A stretch of DNA of 64,000 nt from Hybos culiciformis (taxonomy: Eukaryota; Arthropoda; Insecta; Diptera; Hybotidae), in assembly GCA_964007475.1 (NCBI GenBank), contig OZ023273.1, positions 119,335,812 to 119,399,811 of the forward strand, read 5' to 3'. Within the stretch, counting starts at the first letter, position 1; every line of letters begins with the position of its first letter. Under the pieces are notes generated by a model, which was not told where the DNA came from, did not search any database, and saw only the letters and a program-made list of their open reading frames with translations. A program made the position numbers and the translations under genes. Positions 1 to 13,400 of the stretch are shown piece by piece.

Positions 1-871
1 TTTTTGTTGAAAGAATTTGAAAGAATGTTTAATTGCTTATTTCATTAATATTAATTTTATGGGTGCCTTTAGATTTCAATTTATAGTTAAATACATAAGT
101 TAAAAAATTTCTGACATAAAAACATTTTGAAGGGTTTTATATCCTCTTTTTTTTTATTGCATATTTAAAAAATAAAATAAGGTTACTTAATTTTTGTTTT
201 TTGAGTTTCAAAAGTAATACATGTATAGTATCTTCAAGATGTTGCCAGTTTAATTGTTCAATTAATAATTCTTTATTTCAGTTCAGTTATATTTTAATAT
301 ACCTATTTAATTAATAATCAGTACAATACAATGTAATGAATTAGAATTTAGAGTTATCAAAAAGGCTTGATTTGTATTATTAATGTATAAAATAAGAGCA
401 GAGAATTTAGGTACAAACAGCACACCAGATACCATAGAGTTTTTTTTTTAAATACACATTTACCAATTTTTAACGAAACAACTAAACATTATGTAACGAA
501 CTTACTTTACTATTGATATATTTACTATTATTTTTACAAAATATTGGAAAGAATAAAAGACGGCCTCTTGTGATTATTTAACCCAATCCAATTTTATTTG
601 TAGCCAAATTGGTCATTTAGGACTTGGATATTGATTCTAGATTATTCGAAGTCATATAAGAAATATTTCTAATAAATGTACATATGTAATGCATGTTAAA
701 TGTCTATTGATAGGAACAATTGTTTATTATAATGGTCGTGAATTGACCAAGAGAAATTAAAATAAGTACTTTCATGGCCTCTATTCTCTCTAAGGATCGG
801 ACTTAACCATGGACAAAAAGGTATTTGTTTGATATCAATGTATTGAGTAAAACTCCCAAAAGTTGTTCATA
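1..871. other. AT-rich intergenic DNA, no gene seen
   Basis: AT-rich sequence with short A and T runs. I see no coding exon, RNA gene or clear repeat here. It lies downstream of the 3' end of the minus-strand lipase gene. Confidence 0.5.
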
Positions 872-874
872 TTA

Positions 875-1071
875 CCGCATTGGCATCGGGAAACGAAAGT
901 TCTCGTTTAAAAAAAAAAATATCAGTATCGAGAAACGAGAATTCTCGTTTAAAAAAAAATGACATCGGGATAGTTTTATGGATAACGGGATTATATTTAC
1001 GAATTTGTAAATAATGACATTTTGTTATTGAATATTTACATTACATATTTACATTACCCGATGCCAATGTG
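875..1071. mobile_element. Small inverted-repeat element (MITE), about 197 bp
   Basis: The ends are inverted copies built around CATTGGCATCGGG (878-890) and CCCGATGCCAATG (1057-1069). TTA is found on both sides (872-874 and 1072-1074), which would fit a 3-bp target duplication of the PIF/Harbinger type, but the outermost bases of the two ends differ, so the exact limits are uncertain. Inside, a roughly 48-bp unit containing a TTCTCGTTT-plus-A-run block is repeated twice, and CGAGAATTCTCG is a perfect palindrome. There is no coding capacity. Confidence 0.55.
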
Positions 1072-3251
1072 TTAAACAAAGTTTAGGGGTAAATAGCCTT
1101 TAATTTTTATTTAAACAATTGAGAATTGAAATAAAATAGTAATTCTAATTTTTATTAGCAAAATTTCTCTTTTTAAAATTATTAACAAATTTCTTTAGTT
1201 TAATATATAGTGTTTCTTGTTCAATTAAAAATAAGGTTTTTTCTTATAAGTAATATAATATTTAAGAGCTTGAATGTCCGCTACACCGCAAAATGTACTG
1301 AAGTAATAAAATTACTCAAGTACTAAAACTTATTATCGACAGCATATATGTAATATTTATAATTTTCAAAATATACTGTTTTATCTTTTGATTTATTTAT
1401 AATTTTCATATTTATTAAGAAAAAAATGTTTACTTGATTCCGAGCTAATATCAATCGATTACAATAAGATAATTGAACTTACAAGTAGGTATAATAGAAA
1501 TAAACGAATAAATAAATGTCATTGCTTTGAATATACTGTTCAATTGATATAAATAGTTAAGAAATGAAAATTTTGATATCGACTCATCATAAAAAACTTC
1601 ATAAAAAAAGACAAAACATTAATATTGTCTTATTAAGTGTTATTTTATAAAAAAAAAACAAAAAACAAAAAAAAAAAAATTAATTTTATAGTTAAAAAAA
1701 AAAATTAGCATAAATTATTTAAGAAAACTCTCTCACCACAGATAAACTAAAAAACAAACTAGTGAATAAGATTTAAATTTAAATATATATATAAAAAAAA
1801 TAAACATATGCCGGGAACGCTAAAAAAAAATTATCCACTTATTGAATAAATTTAAGAAAATTTTACTTAAAAAAAAATTAATACATTAAAAAAAAGAATA
1901 CATGAAAAAAGTAGCCAAAACAATCTTTTAATTGGGTGTGGATTATATCTATATGTATTAAGAATAATATATAAATAATTTATTTACAACTTTAGAAAAA
2001 GAGGATATCTACTCTATGTATTTTTCTTTGCGACATAATAAGCTCCATTCGTTATTTTCAGATTACTTACTATTTTGCCAAATTTAACCTGTTAAATAAG
2101 TTTTACATTATCTGTTTATAATTTCGAATTGTTTGAAAATAAAATAAAAAGAACTTAAGTTTTCTTTTTATTTCGTTTTTAATTAATAAAAGAAATAAAA
2201 AAAAATGTTCCATATGTAATTGCTGTCAACTCTATATTTTTTTGGATTAAAAAAATAGTTTATACATATAAATAAATAGGAAGTTTTAAAAAAATAAAAA
2301 AATTCCTTGAATACATTCTTAATGAATGTACAACGTTTCTTTTCAAGAATATTGTTGTATTGAGAATCGGGTGATTCTTCTAATGATTCAATTAGGATTT
2401 TACTACATAGACACGAACTATTTTTATCTTTTTCCTTTTTAATATCAAATGGAGCTTCAACATAAAGAAAAATATATTTTGTCAAATATTTATCCCAAAA
2501 AAAAAAAAAAAAAATACATGACTAAATTAATATAATATGTACTATATTTATATTTCATGATCAAAAAAATAGCAATAAGAATGTTACTTCTGGGCACATG
2601 ATTCAATAAATTAAATATAGTCGATTTTTAAGCAGTTAAATCTATCTTCCCCCTCTTGCATATTATGTAAGTAATAATAATCTAAGTTTATGTTATTAAA
2701 AATAAGTTAATTTAATGCATATATAATAAATTAAATAAGTAAAAAAAAATTATTTCAAAATTATTTTTCATATCTGCATACATATTTTAGTAAAAAAAAA
2801 AACAGAAAAACAAATTCAAAAAGGTAGTGAGTTGAGTGATTTTATACAATATTTATAATCACTAAAAAAATATTTGTATAAAATTCATTATTAAAGTAAA
2901 ACTTGCGTAGAATAAAGAAATAGTAATTAATTTTCAAAAATGCATTTTCATGCATTAACTTTTATATCTTATTTTACGTTCTCTTCCACTCCACTGAAGA
3001 AATTGACTCATTTTCAAATTGACTAATAACTTAAAAAGCGAAATAAAAAATTTGTTCCAATTTCGATTTATGATCTTTAACCCAGAAAATGAAGATGTGT
3101 TCATTAAATTTATCATTGAGAAATATTTAAAAGTTTCTTGGAAAAAGAAGAGAAAAATATTAAATGCTTTAATTTATTTACAAAAGTTCTTTAAATATAA
3201 TTTAAGGAAATAAAGATTTTCAAAATTTAAAGAAAATATTGATATTTCTTT

Positions 3252-3255
<4 letters not shown>

Positions 3256-3283
<28 letters not shown>
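3256..3283. repeat. (TA)n microsatellite
   Basis: An uninterrupted run of alternating T and A, about 28 bp long. Confidence 0.9.
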
Positions 3284-3285
<2 letters not shown>

Positions 3286-4294
3286 AGTTTTTTATAATTA
3301 GTATACTTTTGTTTTAATATTAATATTAATACGTATGTTATTTTTCATTAGCGAAAATATTAAAGTTTTTACTTTATTTTCTTTTGTGATTATTCGCAAC
3401 ATTGTTTTAATTAACAAAAAAAAGAAGAGCTACACGGTAACGGAAATGAAAATTCGACAAAAAATTAATCTAAGAATACTTAATTTTAAGCTTTAAATAT
3501 TAAGAAGTTGAAGTTAAGAATTTTAATGACTTTTTTGTATTTTATTATAAATAAAAATAAGTCAACAATGCTCCATCTAAATATTGATAATGAATCATAA
3601 AAAAGCAAAATGTCAAGCTACATATTATTATATAATCCTGAATTGTACATTATTTTAAATAAACTTTATTTCGAAAATTCGTGTTTTATTAGTTTTTAGC
3701 TTTCTTTCAGTAGAAATAATTTTGAAGTAAGTATCTGTAATTTTGAAAACATCTTAGAGTTTGAAATAAAGTTTTTAAAAAAGTTAAAAAATTTATCAAA
3801 TTTTTAAAATGTCATCAACGAAATTAACTCTAAGGGCATATCGTATAACGAATGCATTCATATTAATTGAAATAACAATATTACAAACTTTTGTAGACTC
3901 ACATTTCATAGTAAGAAATATGGTTTATAGTTATTATTTCTTATTATAATTCAATAATAATTATAAAGTTTAGAGACAAGTTAATGTGTTACCTTTCGGT
4001 TATATTTTATTGGTTATATAAAAATGTGAACTTCCAAATTTTTGCTACACTATGATGATAATAGCGACTGATACAGTGATATCAATGTAATTGTATAAAA
4101 GCCTTAGCTTATAACTCAACCTAACATACTAAAGCTACGTTAAAAATATAATTCAATGCGCTATGACAAAGTAACAAGTCTTAATTTTGAAAAAAAAAAA
4201 ATAAAATTAATTAAATTCACTAGAAATTATCTTCATCTAAAAAGATTAAGTCAGCAACAAAAAGTTTACTATTATTTTATATTTATTTTTTATT

Positions 4295-4300
4295 TTTATT
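4295..4300 (-). promoter_or_regulatory. Candidate poly(A) signal of the lipase gene
   Basis: AATAAA on the minus strand, about 75 nt past the lipase stop codon; a second copy lies at 4282-4287. The distance fits a short 3' UTR. In DNA this AT-rich the hexamer is common by chance, so the call rests on position. Confidence 0.4.
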
Positions 4301-4374
4301 AAGTTATTAAACTAGACTAAAATATAAACAAAATTAAAATTAATTATCTCTAGACTAGAAAATTTTTACAAATT

Positions 4375-4492
4375 TTATCTTGTAGTTGCCAAAAAGTTTT
4401 TCGTATTCGATACAATTTTTTTGTAAATTAAACGATGCGCTTCAGTGGAATATAACAAATCTATGTGATTGAAACCTCGAACTTCTGTTATC
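4375..4492 (-). CDS. Lipase exon 8 (catalytic His, stop codon)
   Basis: The acceptor is CTTTATAG. It encodes [19 protein letters not shown] and continues to a TAA at 4375-4377. The F-N-H-x-D motif carries the catalytic His381, which ties this distant exon to the lipase. Confidence 0.9.
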
Positions 4493-7400
4493 CTATAAAG
4501 AAAAAATATTTGTATTATTAAAAATTAAATTTTGGTGAGAATAACGTGGATTGAGTCTAATCCATTTTTGTAATTCGGATTGTAACAATATTACAATATT
4601 GGTTTGGTAGGTGATGTTCCTAATACATATATAACATCATACAGATAAAAAATTCGTAGATGAGATTTAAGATTTTGGGTCTTTGATGTTGTTTGATTAT
4701 TAATTACAAATTTGCAAATACATACTTAATTTGAGGTTTTTTTTTCCCAAACTGATACTTCACAATGATTAATTAATTAATAGAAAATATAAGTACAAAT
4801 TATTTAATCGAATCGAAAATAACTTTGAGGAAAAGGATTTTTGGCAATTGGCATTATATCAAGCGAGAAATTTTTTTCACATTGTCACCAATTATTTAGA
4901 ATAGGTACCTAGGTATCTAAAGTGTTTGTACATTTAACATTTTTTTTTTTCAAAGTTTTATTGGATTCTGATGAAAATTAGTGCGTTGTCGATTAGAAGA
5001 ACCAAAAAAAAGGTAAGCTTCAAATGTTTCCAAGAATTCTAGATTTTAATGAAAACTGTCGTACATATTTGGTATTTGACCATATTGGTATATGGTAGAT
5101 GTATTGATGTATATAATTTTCTGTTGAAAATCATGCCCGAATAAAAGAATAACAGATCATATTTAAAAGAAAATCACTTACGCAAATTTTGTATTCTTTA
5201 GATGCGCAGCCAAGATTAATACATCCTGAAAATAAACAGAGTTAATTTATAATTAATTTTTGATAAATTTATAATATAATATGAATTTAATAAATTATTT
5301 ATATTATAAATAAAATAAAAATTTCAATCAATATCGATCAATTAAATCTTGGAGGCTTTCGTAGACTTTTAGACACTTAAAAACATTGTATTATGGTTCA
5401 ATAAACTTTTAGCTTCAATAATAATATTTTTATTATAATTTTTATTTTCGTTTTTAAACAAAAAAAATGAATGGTTAGTATTAACTCATTTCTGAGTTGA
5501 GTAAATAAATCAATTGTTTAAAATACAATATAAAATAATAATCCCAGTAAATATGCACAGCTGATTGTACTACGTTGTAACAAAAATATTTTTATATTAT
5601 TGTTATTGCATCAATATGAATTATATGCAAATAACATAAGTACATATATAATTATATTAATTTTTTTATTTTTAATTATTAGTTAAGTTTATTAACGAGA
5701 TTTTTGGATATTTAAATTTTGTATACAACAATATTATTATGTTAAAGTACTAATTATACAAATCAATATTATCATAAAGGAAGTATAAATAGAGAAATTA
5801 GTCCCATACAAAAAATTCGAATAAAAAAAGTTAAACAAAATTAGATCAGACCCCCAAGCTTTTATTTTTGTTTAGAATATATCGCTATAACGAGAGAGCT
5901 TTATAGCTTTTAAAATATTTTTTATATAAAGCTTTTAAAAATAATCAAAATATTTCTTTTATTATGATTGTATTTTAATGTTTACTAGTATTTGTTTCTC
6001 TATGAAAAAAAAAATTGGGTTAGATAAATGTAAATAAAAAAATTATATTTGAAAGCAGACTCCGACGCGATCATATTTTTGGTCTCTGCGGCTTAGCAGC
6101 GATATTTTCAATTTTTTGGAACTGCTGCTGTGACAGATGTATAATCGAATTGTAAACATCTGATCATATTCGAATTTCGAATGTCATTACAAAACCTTAA
6201 GATAGGCTGAATTCTAAAAGTGCTGAATTATATATTGAATAAGCATTATGATTATTATCTAAGACCGGAGATGACAACATGTTAAGCGGAAGAATAAATA
6301 TTAATTTTGAATAATAACAAATTGTTTCAGTTATTTGCACTTACCAATTTGTTACATGGCGCAGTCGGTAGGATTAATTAATTAAAAGGAAAAAAGAATA
6401 ATTAATTAATTAATCCAAAACCAAAAAAAAAAAATCAAATAATTGTTGAAATTTATGGTGTTGCTGTAATTGGAAAAAGAGGCGTTACCTGAAGAATAAA
6501 TAACCTAAAAAGTAAAACGTGGTGAAAGAAAGGAAAAGGTAAATTTTTTTTTTAGAAAAATATTTTATCATAAAATGGCGGAAGGTATTGTGTCAATTGC
6601 ACCTCCAGAACGTTTCTTGTTTGAAGGAAATATAGCATTGAGGTGGGAGAAATGGGAAAAGCGGTTTAATTATTTTCTAGAAGCTTCCACTTATGCGCAA
6701 AAAGATGATAAAGTTAAAATAGCTTTATTGATGCATTGTCTTGGTGAAGAGGGCCAAGATAGGTTTGAAACATTCACAATTTCAGAAGACAACAAAAAAA
6801 TTTACAACGAGGTTGTAAAATCTTTTAGAGAATATTGCATTCCAAAAAAGAAAGGGAATAGCATTAGTCGACATATATTTTTTCAACGAAATCAAATGGA
6901 AGGGGAGAAGTTTGACGATTTCTTAAAAGATATTAAAAAGTTAAGTATGGATTGTGAATTTGGTAACTTGAGGGACGATTTAATAAAAGATCGTATAATT
7001 GGTGGCATCAGAAATATTAATTTAAAAGAGAGGTTGTTGAGAGAAGATCAGGTTACGCTGGAAAAAGCTGTTGAATATTGTAGAGCATCGGAAATGGCAG
7101 AATTACAGATAAAACAATTGACTAATAGCATGCAGGAAATTGATATGGTAAAAAAATCGGGGTATAATCAACAAAATGGTGGTAAAAATAATAAAAGGTA
7201 TGGTAACAGCAATGAATCTAAAGGTAATAATCAGAATAATGGAATGGTAAAAAATTGTAGTAAATGCGGAAGAGATCATGAAATAAAAAAATGTTATGCT
7301 TATGGTAAGAAATGTAAATTATGTGAAAAATTAAATCATTTCGCAGTAAAATGTTATAAGAAAAAATTGGATAAAAAAATTAATACTGTAGAGCAGGAAG

Positions 7401-10400
7401 CAAATAAAAAAGATGAAAGTAATACAGAATTTTTTTTAGGTAGTATTAGTGTTAGTGAAGTTACAAAATGGTGGCAAATAAAAATAAAATTTGTAGAATT
7501 AAATAAAAATTTTGATTTTAAATTGGATACCGGGGCAGGTTGTAATGTAATAGGAAAAAATTTATTTGATGTAAAAAAATTCTCAAATTACGATATAGAA
7601 AAAACAAATATTAAGCTCACGAATTACAATGGATCAAAAATTAATATAATTGGAAAAATTAAAGTTTTATGTGAGGTAAAAAATAAAAAAGTAATTTTAG
7701 AATTTTTTATTACAACTGCACCCTCAACACCAATAATAGGCTTGCCAACCATAGAAAAATTAGGGTTAGTTCACATGGTACAAAATATAAATGAAATAGA
7801 GTATATCTCTTCAGCGAATAAAGAAATAAAATGTTTAAGGAATTTATTTGAAGAAAATAAGAATTTATTTAATGGTTTAGGCGAAATAAAAAATTTCGAA
7901 TACGATTTAAAAATTAAGCAGGGAAGTGTAGGGAAAGTAGATCCAATAAGAAAAATTCCATTTAAGATAATAGATAAATTTAAAGAGGAGTTAGCAATAA
8001 TGGAAAAAAATGGGATTATAGAAAAGGTTGAAAAACCAACCGATTTTGTTAATTCATTAGTAATAGTTAAAAAAGCAGACAACTCATTAAGAATTTGTTT
8101 AGACCCACAATACCTTAATACTTGTTTACTTAGAGAGCATTTTAAATTACCTACTTTCGAAGAAATCTCTGCAAAAATGACCAAGGCGAAAATATTTTCG
8201 ATCTTGGATTGTAGCCAAGCATTTTATCAAATAAAATTAAGTAAGAAGAGTAGACTGTTAACCACTTTTGGTACACCTATCGGTAGATTTTGTTTTAAAA
8301 GAATGCCGTATGGCATTAAAACGGCTCCGGAAATTTTTCAAAGGAAAGCGCAAGAAATTTTTGGAAAAATGGAAAGTGTTCAAGTATATATAGACGATAT
8401 TATTATTTGTACAGAAACTATAGAGGAACATAAAAAAATTTTAAAACAAGTGATGGCAAAGGCTTTAGAATTTAATATTAAATTTAATTTAAAGAAATGT
8501 TTAATTGCTCAGAATAAAGTTAAGTTTTTGGGGCATGAATTTACTGGCGAGGGAATAAAAGTAGATAAATCTAAAATAGAAGCAATAGAAAAAATAGAGG
8601 TACCTAAAAATAAAAAAGAACTTGAGACTTTTTTGGGAATGATTTCATATATTTCTAAATTCATCCCGGGTGTAACAAATTTAACAGCGCCTTTACGGGA
8701 ATTAATAAAGAAAAAATCTGAGTTTATCTGGAATGAGGGGCATACAGAATGCTTTAAAGGGTTGAAATCTACGTTGGTGGAATGTCCAGTTTTAAAGTAT
8801 TATGACCCAAATATGAAATGCACACTAAGCGTTGATGCTAGTAGTTTAGGTGTTGGTGCAGTTCTGCTGCAAAATGAACTTCCAGTAGCGTATGCATCGA
8901 AAGCGTTCACAGATACACAAAAATCATGGGCACAAATTGAGAAAGAATTTTATGCTATCGTATTCGGGTGTGAGAGATTTAGGGAATATATTTTAGGTAA
9001 ACCAATATCGGTAGAGAGTGATCACAAGCCTTTAATACCAATTTTCAAAAAAAGTCTTGTGGATTCACCATTGAGGTTGCAAAAAATGAAATTAAGAATA
9101 CAACCTTATGATGTTATGTTATCTTATAGGCCAGGAAAAGAGCTATTACTAGCAGATGCTTTGTCTAGATCGTCATTTCAGTTGCCAGCTGAAGAAGACG
9201 AAGATATCTCACACCATATAATGTTCATAAATTTAGTAGATGTGATTAGTAAAGACAAGCTAGATGAGATTCAGGACAAATCGTTAGAAGATGAAGAAGT
9301 AAAATCCGTAATTTTGTTAGTTAAAAGCGGTTGGCCTGGAGAAAAAATTAAAGTACCAGATTTAGCAAAACCTTATTATACTTATAAAGACGATTTGTTT
9401 GTGTATAATAATATTCTTTTTAAAAATAATGCAATAGTGGTCCCAAGGATATTACGTAAAGAAATGCTAAGAAAACTACACTACAGCCATTTAGGTATAG
9501 AGAAAACAAGAAATAGAGCTAAAGAAATTTTATTTTGGCCAAATATGAATACTCAAATTAATGATATGATATCAAATTGTTCTATTTGTATACAGTTTAA
9601 AAGACCAAATTACCACGAAAAATTAATACCACAAAAGATTCCGGATAGAGTTTGGGAAAATATTGGAACGGATATATTTCAATTGATGGGTAATTATTAC
9701 TTGCTTACGGTAGATTATTTTTCAAAATATCCGGAAGTAGATAAATTATCTGACCTGTCGACAGAATCGGTTATTGAGGCGTTGAAATCTTGTTTTGCAC
9801 GGTGGGGAATTCCTAAGTTAGTATTTTCAGATGGGGGACCACAATTTACATCGTCAATGTTTGCAAAGTTTGAAAAAACATACGGGTTTACACATAAAGT
9901 ATCTTCTCCTCATTACCCAAGAAGCAACGGCATGGCCGAACGACATATTCAAACCATAAAAAAATTATTAAAAAAGACAAATGCTGATAATAAAGATCCA
10001 TTTTTGGCACTACTGGAATATCGCAATTTTCCAATTTCGGACCTAATACCATCTCCAAATCAATTAATACAAGGAAAAAACACAAATGGAATTTTACCTA
10101 ATTTTAATTTCAGTCTTAAAGAAAAAAGTTTAGGTAATAATAGAGAAGTAAAGGAACATTTACAGGAAAGGCAGGATAAACAGAAATTTTATCATGACAA
10201 AAAAGCTAAATCTTTACCTAGTTTAAAACCAGGTGATAAAATTAGGTATAGGGATCACATATCCAATAAATATTATAATTCACCAGGTATAATTGTAGAA
10301 AACCGAGAAAATCCGCGATCCTATAAAATATTATCAGAAAAAGGCAAAGAGATGATAAGGAATAGGTATGATATAGTTAAAGATCAAAATCATAGATTTG

Positions 10401-13400
10401 AATTAATTAATCAAAACAATATACCTGAGGAGATATGCTCTAATCTAGATAATAATATTAATTTACAAAATGAAACAAATACAGAAAATAATAATGTACA
10501 AAATGAGATGAACAGAACAAATGATAATAATAATTTTATAACAGAAAATGTTGTTGAGCCTAACTCAAGCCAAGTAGAACAAAGATCAACTTGGGGAAGA
10601 GCTATAAAATTGCCTAAACATTTACAAGATTACGAATTGTAACATGTTATACTAATAGATATAATAATTTATTATATCTTTTGTTATACTATATTCTAAA
10701 TTAAATAAATTAAAAACGATAAATAATTGTTGAATGATGGAAAAAAAAAGAAATGTTTTAAATTAATACTATTAATAGCAAAGAAATATTAAAATAGAAT
10801 TTGAATTAAAGAATTTTAAAGCAACAATTATTCTTGCATAATTTCTGAATTTTATTATATTTAAAAAAAAAATATTGTTTACTTGTTTCTATTTAAAAAA
10901 AAAAAAAGGAGATGTGACAGATGTATAATCGAATTGTAAACATCTGATCATATTCGAATTTCGAATGTCATTACAAAACCTTAAGATAGGCTGAATTCTA
11001 AAAGTGCTGAATTATATATTGAATAAGCATTATGATTATTATCTAAGACCGGAGATGACAACATGTTAAGCGGAAGAATAAATATTAATTTTGAATAATA
11101 ACAAATTGTTTCAGTTATTTGCACTTACCAATTTGTTACAGCTGCTAAAAAAAAAAAATCATTGCTTGCTACTGCGTCGCTGATAATCGCTAAAAAAAAA
11201 CCGTTAAAAAAAAAAATCGAAAAAAAAAAAAATTTTTGAAGTTTATACTTCTTTTAACGCGGTGTATGATATAAATGAGTAATTCTGTAGGGGGTAAAAA
11301 TTTTTTTACTCATTCGAATTTGAGTTAAAAAAAAAAACGACATGCTGTACCGTTTGAATACTCAAAAAAAATGAGTCAACTCAATAATCATTTGTTATTT
11401 ATAAAAACAAAATAATTTGGCGCGAAAAATTTAAATTCAAATTATTTTTAAAAATCTTTCGTTTACAAATTTTTTAAAATTTAAATTTTTTTTCAAATTA
11501 GGTAGTTCAATAATCATTTGTCATTTATAAAAACAAAATAATTTAGCACGGAAAATTTAAATTCAAATTATTTTTTAAAAATCTTTCGTTTACAAATTAT
11601 CTAACAACTAAAATTTATTTTTCAAAATAGGTAGGTCCGGTGAAATAAAGATTACCTGCCGAAAATTTTTTGGGCAGTGACCTACGGTTAGGTCGTGCCG
11701 GCTCAAAATATGTTAAAAAAAATTTTTTCCTCCGATCAAATAATTAGATTACCTGACCAAAAATTTTGGATACGGAGCTACAGTTAGAGTCTTCCCGCCT
11801 CAAAATATACCAAAATAATTTTTTTTTTTTAAATAGGTAGCTCGGGTGAGAAATAAAGATTACCTGCCCAAAAAAAAGGAAGGAAGTGAGGGCGGCAGTA
11901 AGGGCTGAAGAGACGGCGGCAGTAAGGGCTGAAGAGAGGTCGGAAGGGAGGGCGGAAGGGAGGGCGGAACGGAGTACAGAAGTTAGGGCGGAAGTTAGGG
12001 CGGAAGTTAGGGCGGAAGTGAGGGCGGAAGTTAGGGCGGAAGTGAGGGCGGAAGTGAGGGAGGAAGTGAGGGTGGAAGTGAGGGCGGAAGTGAGGGCGGA
12101 AGTGAGGGCGGAAGTGAGGGCGGAAGTGAGGGCGGAAGTGAGGGCGGAAGTGAGGGCAGAAGTGAGGGCGGAAGTGAGGGCGGAAGTGAGGGCGGAAGTG
12201 CGGGCGGAAGTGAGGGCGGAAGTGAGGGCGGAAGTGAGGGCGTAAGTGAGGGCAGAAATGAGGGCAGAAGTGAGGGCGGAAGTGAGGGCGGAAGTGAGGG
12301 CGGAAGTGAGGGCGGAAGTGAGGGCGGAAGTGAGGGCGGAAGTGAGGGCGGAAGTGAGGGCGGAAGTGAGGGCGGAAGTGAGGGCGGAAGTGAGGTCGGA
12401 AGTGAGGGCGGAAGTGAGGGCGGAAGTGAGGGCGGAAGTGAGGGCGGAAGTGAGGGCGGAAGTGAGGGCGGAAGTGAGGGCGGAAGTGAGGGCAGAAGTG
12501 AGGGCAGAAGTGAGGGCGGAAGTGAGGGCGGAAATGAGGGCAGAAGTGAGGGCGGAAGTGAGGGCGGAAGTGAGGGCGGAAGTGAGGGCGGAAGTGAGGG
12601 CGGAAGTGAGGGCGGAAGTGAGGGCGGAAGTGAGGACGGAAGTGAGGACGGAAGTGAGGGCGGAAGTGAGGGTGGAAGTGAGGGCGGAAGTGAGGGCGGA
12701 GGTGAAGGCGGAAGTGAGGGCGGAAGTGAGGGCGGAAGTGAGGGCGGAAGTAAGGGCGGAAGTGAGGGCGGAAGTGAGGGCGGAAGTGAGGGCGGAAGTG
12801 AGAGCGGAAGTGATGGCGGAAGTGAGGGCGGAAGTGAGGGCGGAAGTGAGGGCGGAAGTGTGGGCGGAAGTGAGGGCGGAAGTGAGGGCGGAAGTGAGGG
12901 CGGAAGTTTGGGCGGAAGTGAGGGCGGAAGTGAGGGCGGAAGTGAGGGCGGAAGTGAGTGCGGAAGTGAGGGCGGAAGCGAGGGTGGTAGTGAGGGCGGA
13001 AATCAGGTTGGTAGGGCGGAATCAGGTTGGTAGTTAGGGCAGAAGTGAGGGCGGAAGTGAGGGCGGAAGTGAGGGTGGAATTACCTGACCAAAAATTTTG
13101 GAGAGGGAGCTATGGTTAGGGTCTTCCCTGCTTAAAATATGCAAAAAAAAAAGTTTTTTAAATAGGTAGCGCCGGTGAAATAAAGATTACCTGCCCAAAA
13201 GTTTTGGGTAGTTAGCTACTTTTAGAGTCGTCCTGGCTCAAAATATAAAAAAAAACACACGAAGCAGTCATAGGAACTGCCGAAAGAAGTTTATACTTAA
13301 AGCTTTAAACTATGAAATAACAGTGGCTATAAATGATGGGCTGCTCAGTACAAAATGTAAATTAAAATAAAAATCAGTCCAGCAGTCCAAAAGCAGTCCA

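Larger units (their letters stand above)
1072..4374. other. AT-rich 3' flank of the lipase gene
   Basis: Mostly A/T-rich sequence with many homopolymer A runs. It contains a (TA)n microsatellite at about 3256-3283. A 64-codon open frame at 3019-3213 is Lys/Phe/Ile-rich and shows no recognisable domain, so I do not call it a gene. Confidence 0.45.
6129..11140 (+). mobile_element. Intact mag-like Ty3/gypsy LTR retrotransposon (5,012 bp)
   Basis: The element has two 228-bp LTRs (6129-6356 and 10913-11140) that I read as identical base for base. They start TG and end CA, and are flanked by the 5-bp duplication GCTGC (6124-6128 and 11141-11145). A serine-tRNA primer-binding site touches the 5' LTR, a purine tract touches the 3' LTR, and a single Gag-Pol ORF fills the interior with no env. 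The tRNA-Ser primer, single frame and two Gag zinc knuckles suggest the mag clade of Metaviridae, an inference from memory of the family. Identical LTRs and an open frame mean very recent insertion. The element lies inside the hAT-like element and in the opposite orientation to the lipase. Confidence 0.95.

Noticed and set aside
7771..8184. Minus-strand frame inside the retrotransposon
   Set aside because: It is antisense to the reverse transcriptase region of Gag-Pol and has no independent support; the same holds for 9888-10085.
11886..13037. Two long open frames encoding (Val-Arg-Ala-Glu)n
   Set aside because: They are the automatic translation of the 12-bp minisatellite. The repeat varies at all codon positions and the frame is cut by a stop (TAA at 12243-12245) simply where one unit is mutated.
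11886..13078. CRISPR-like regular repeat
   Set aside because: The units are contiguous with no spacers, and the context is a eukaryotic transposon.
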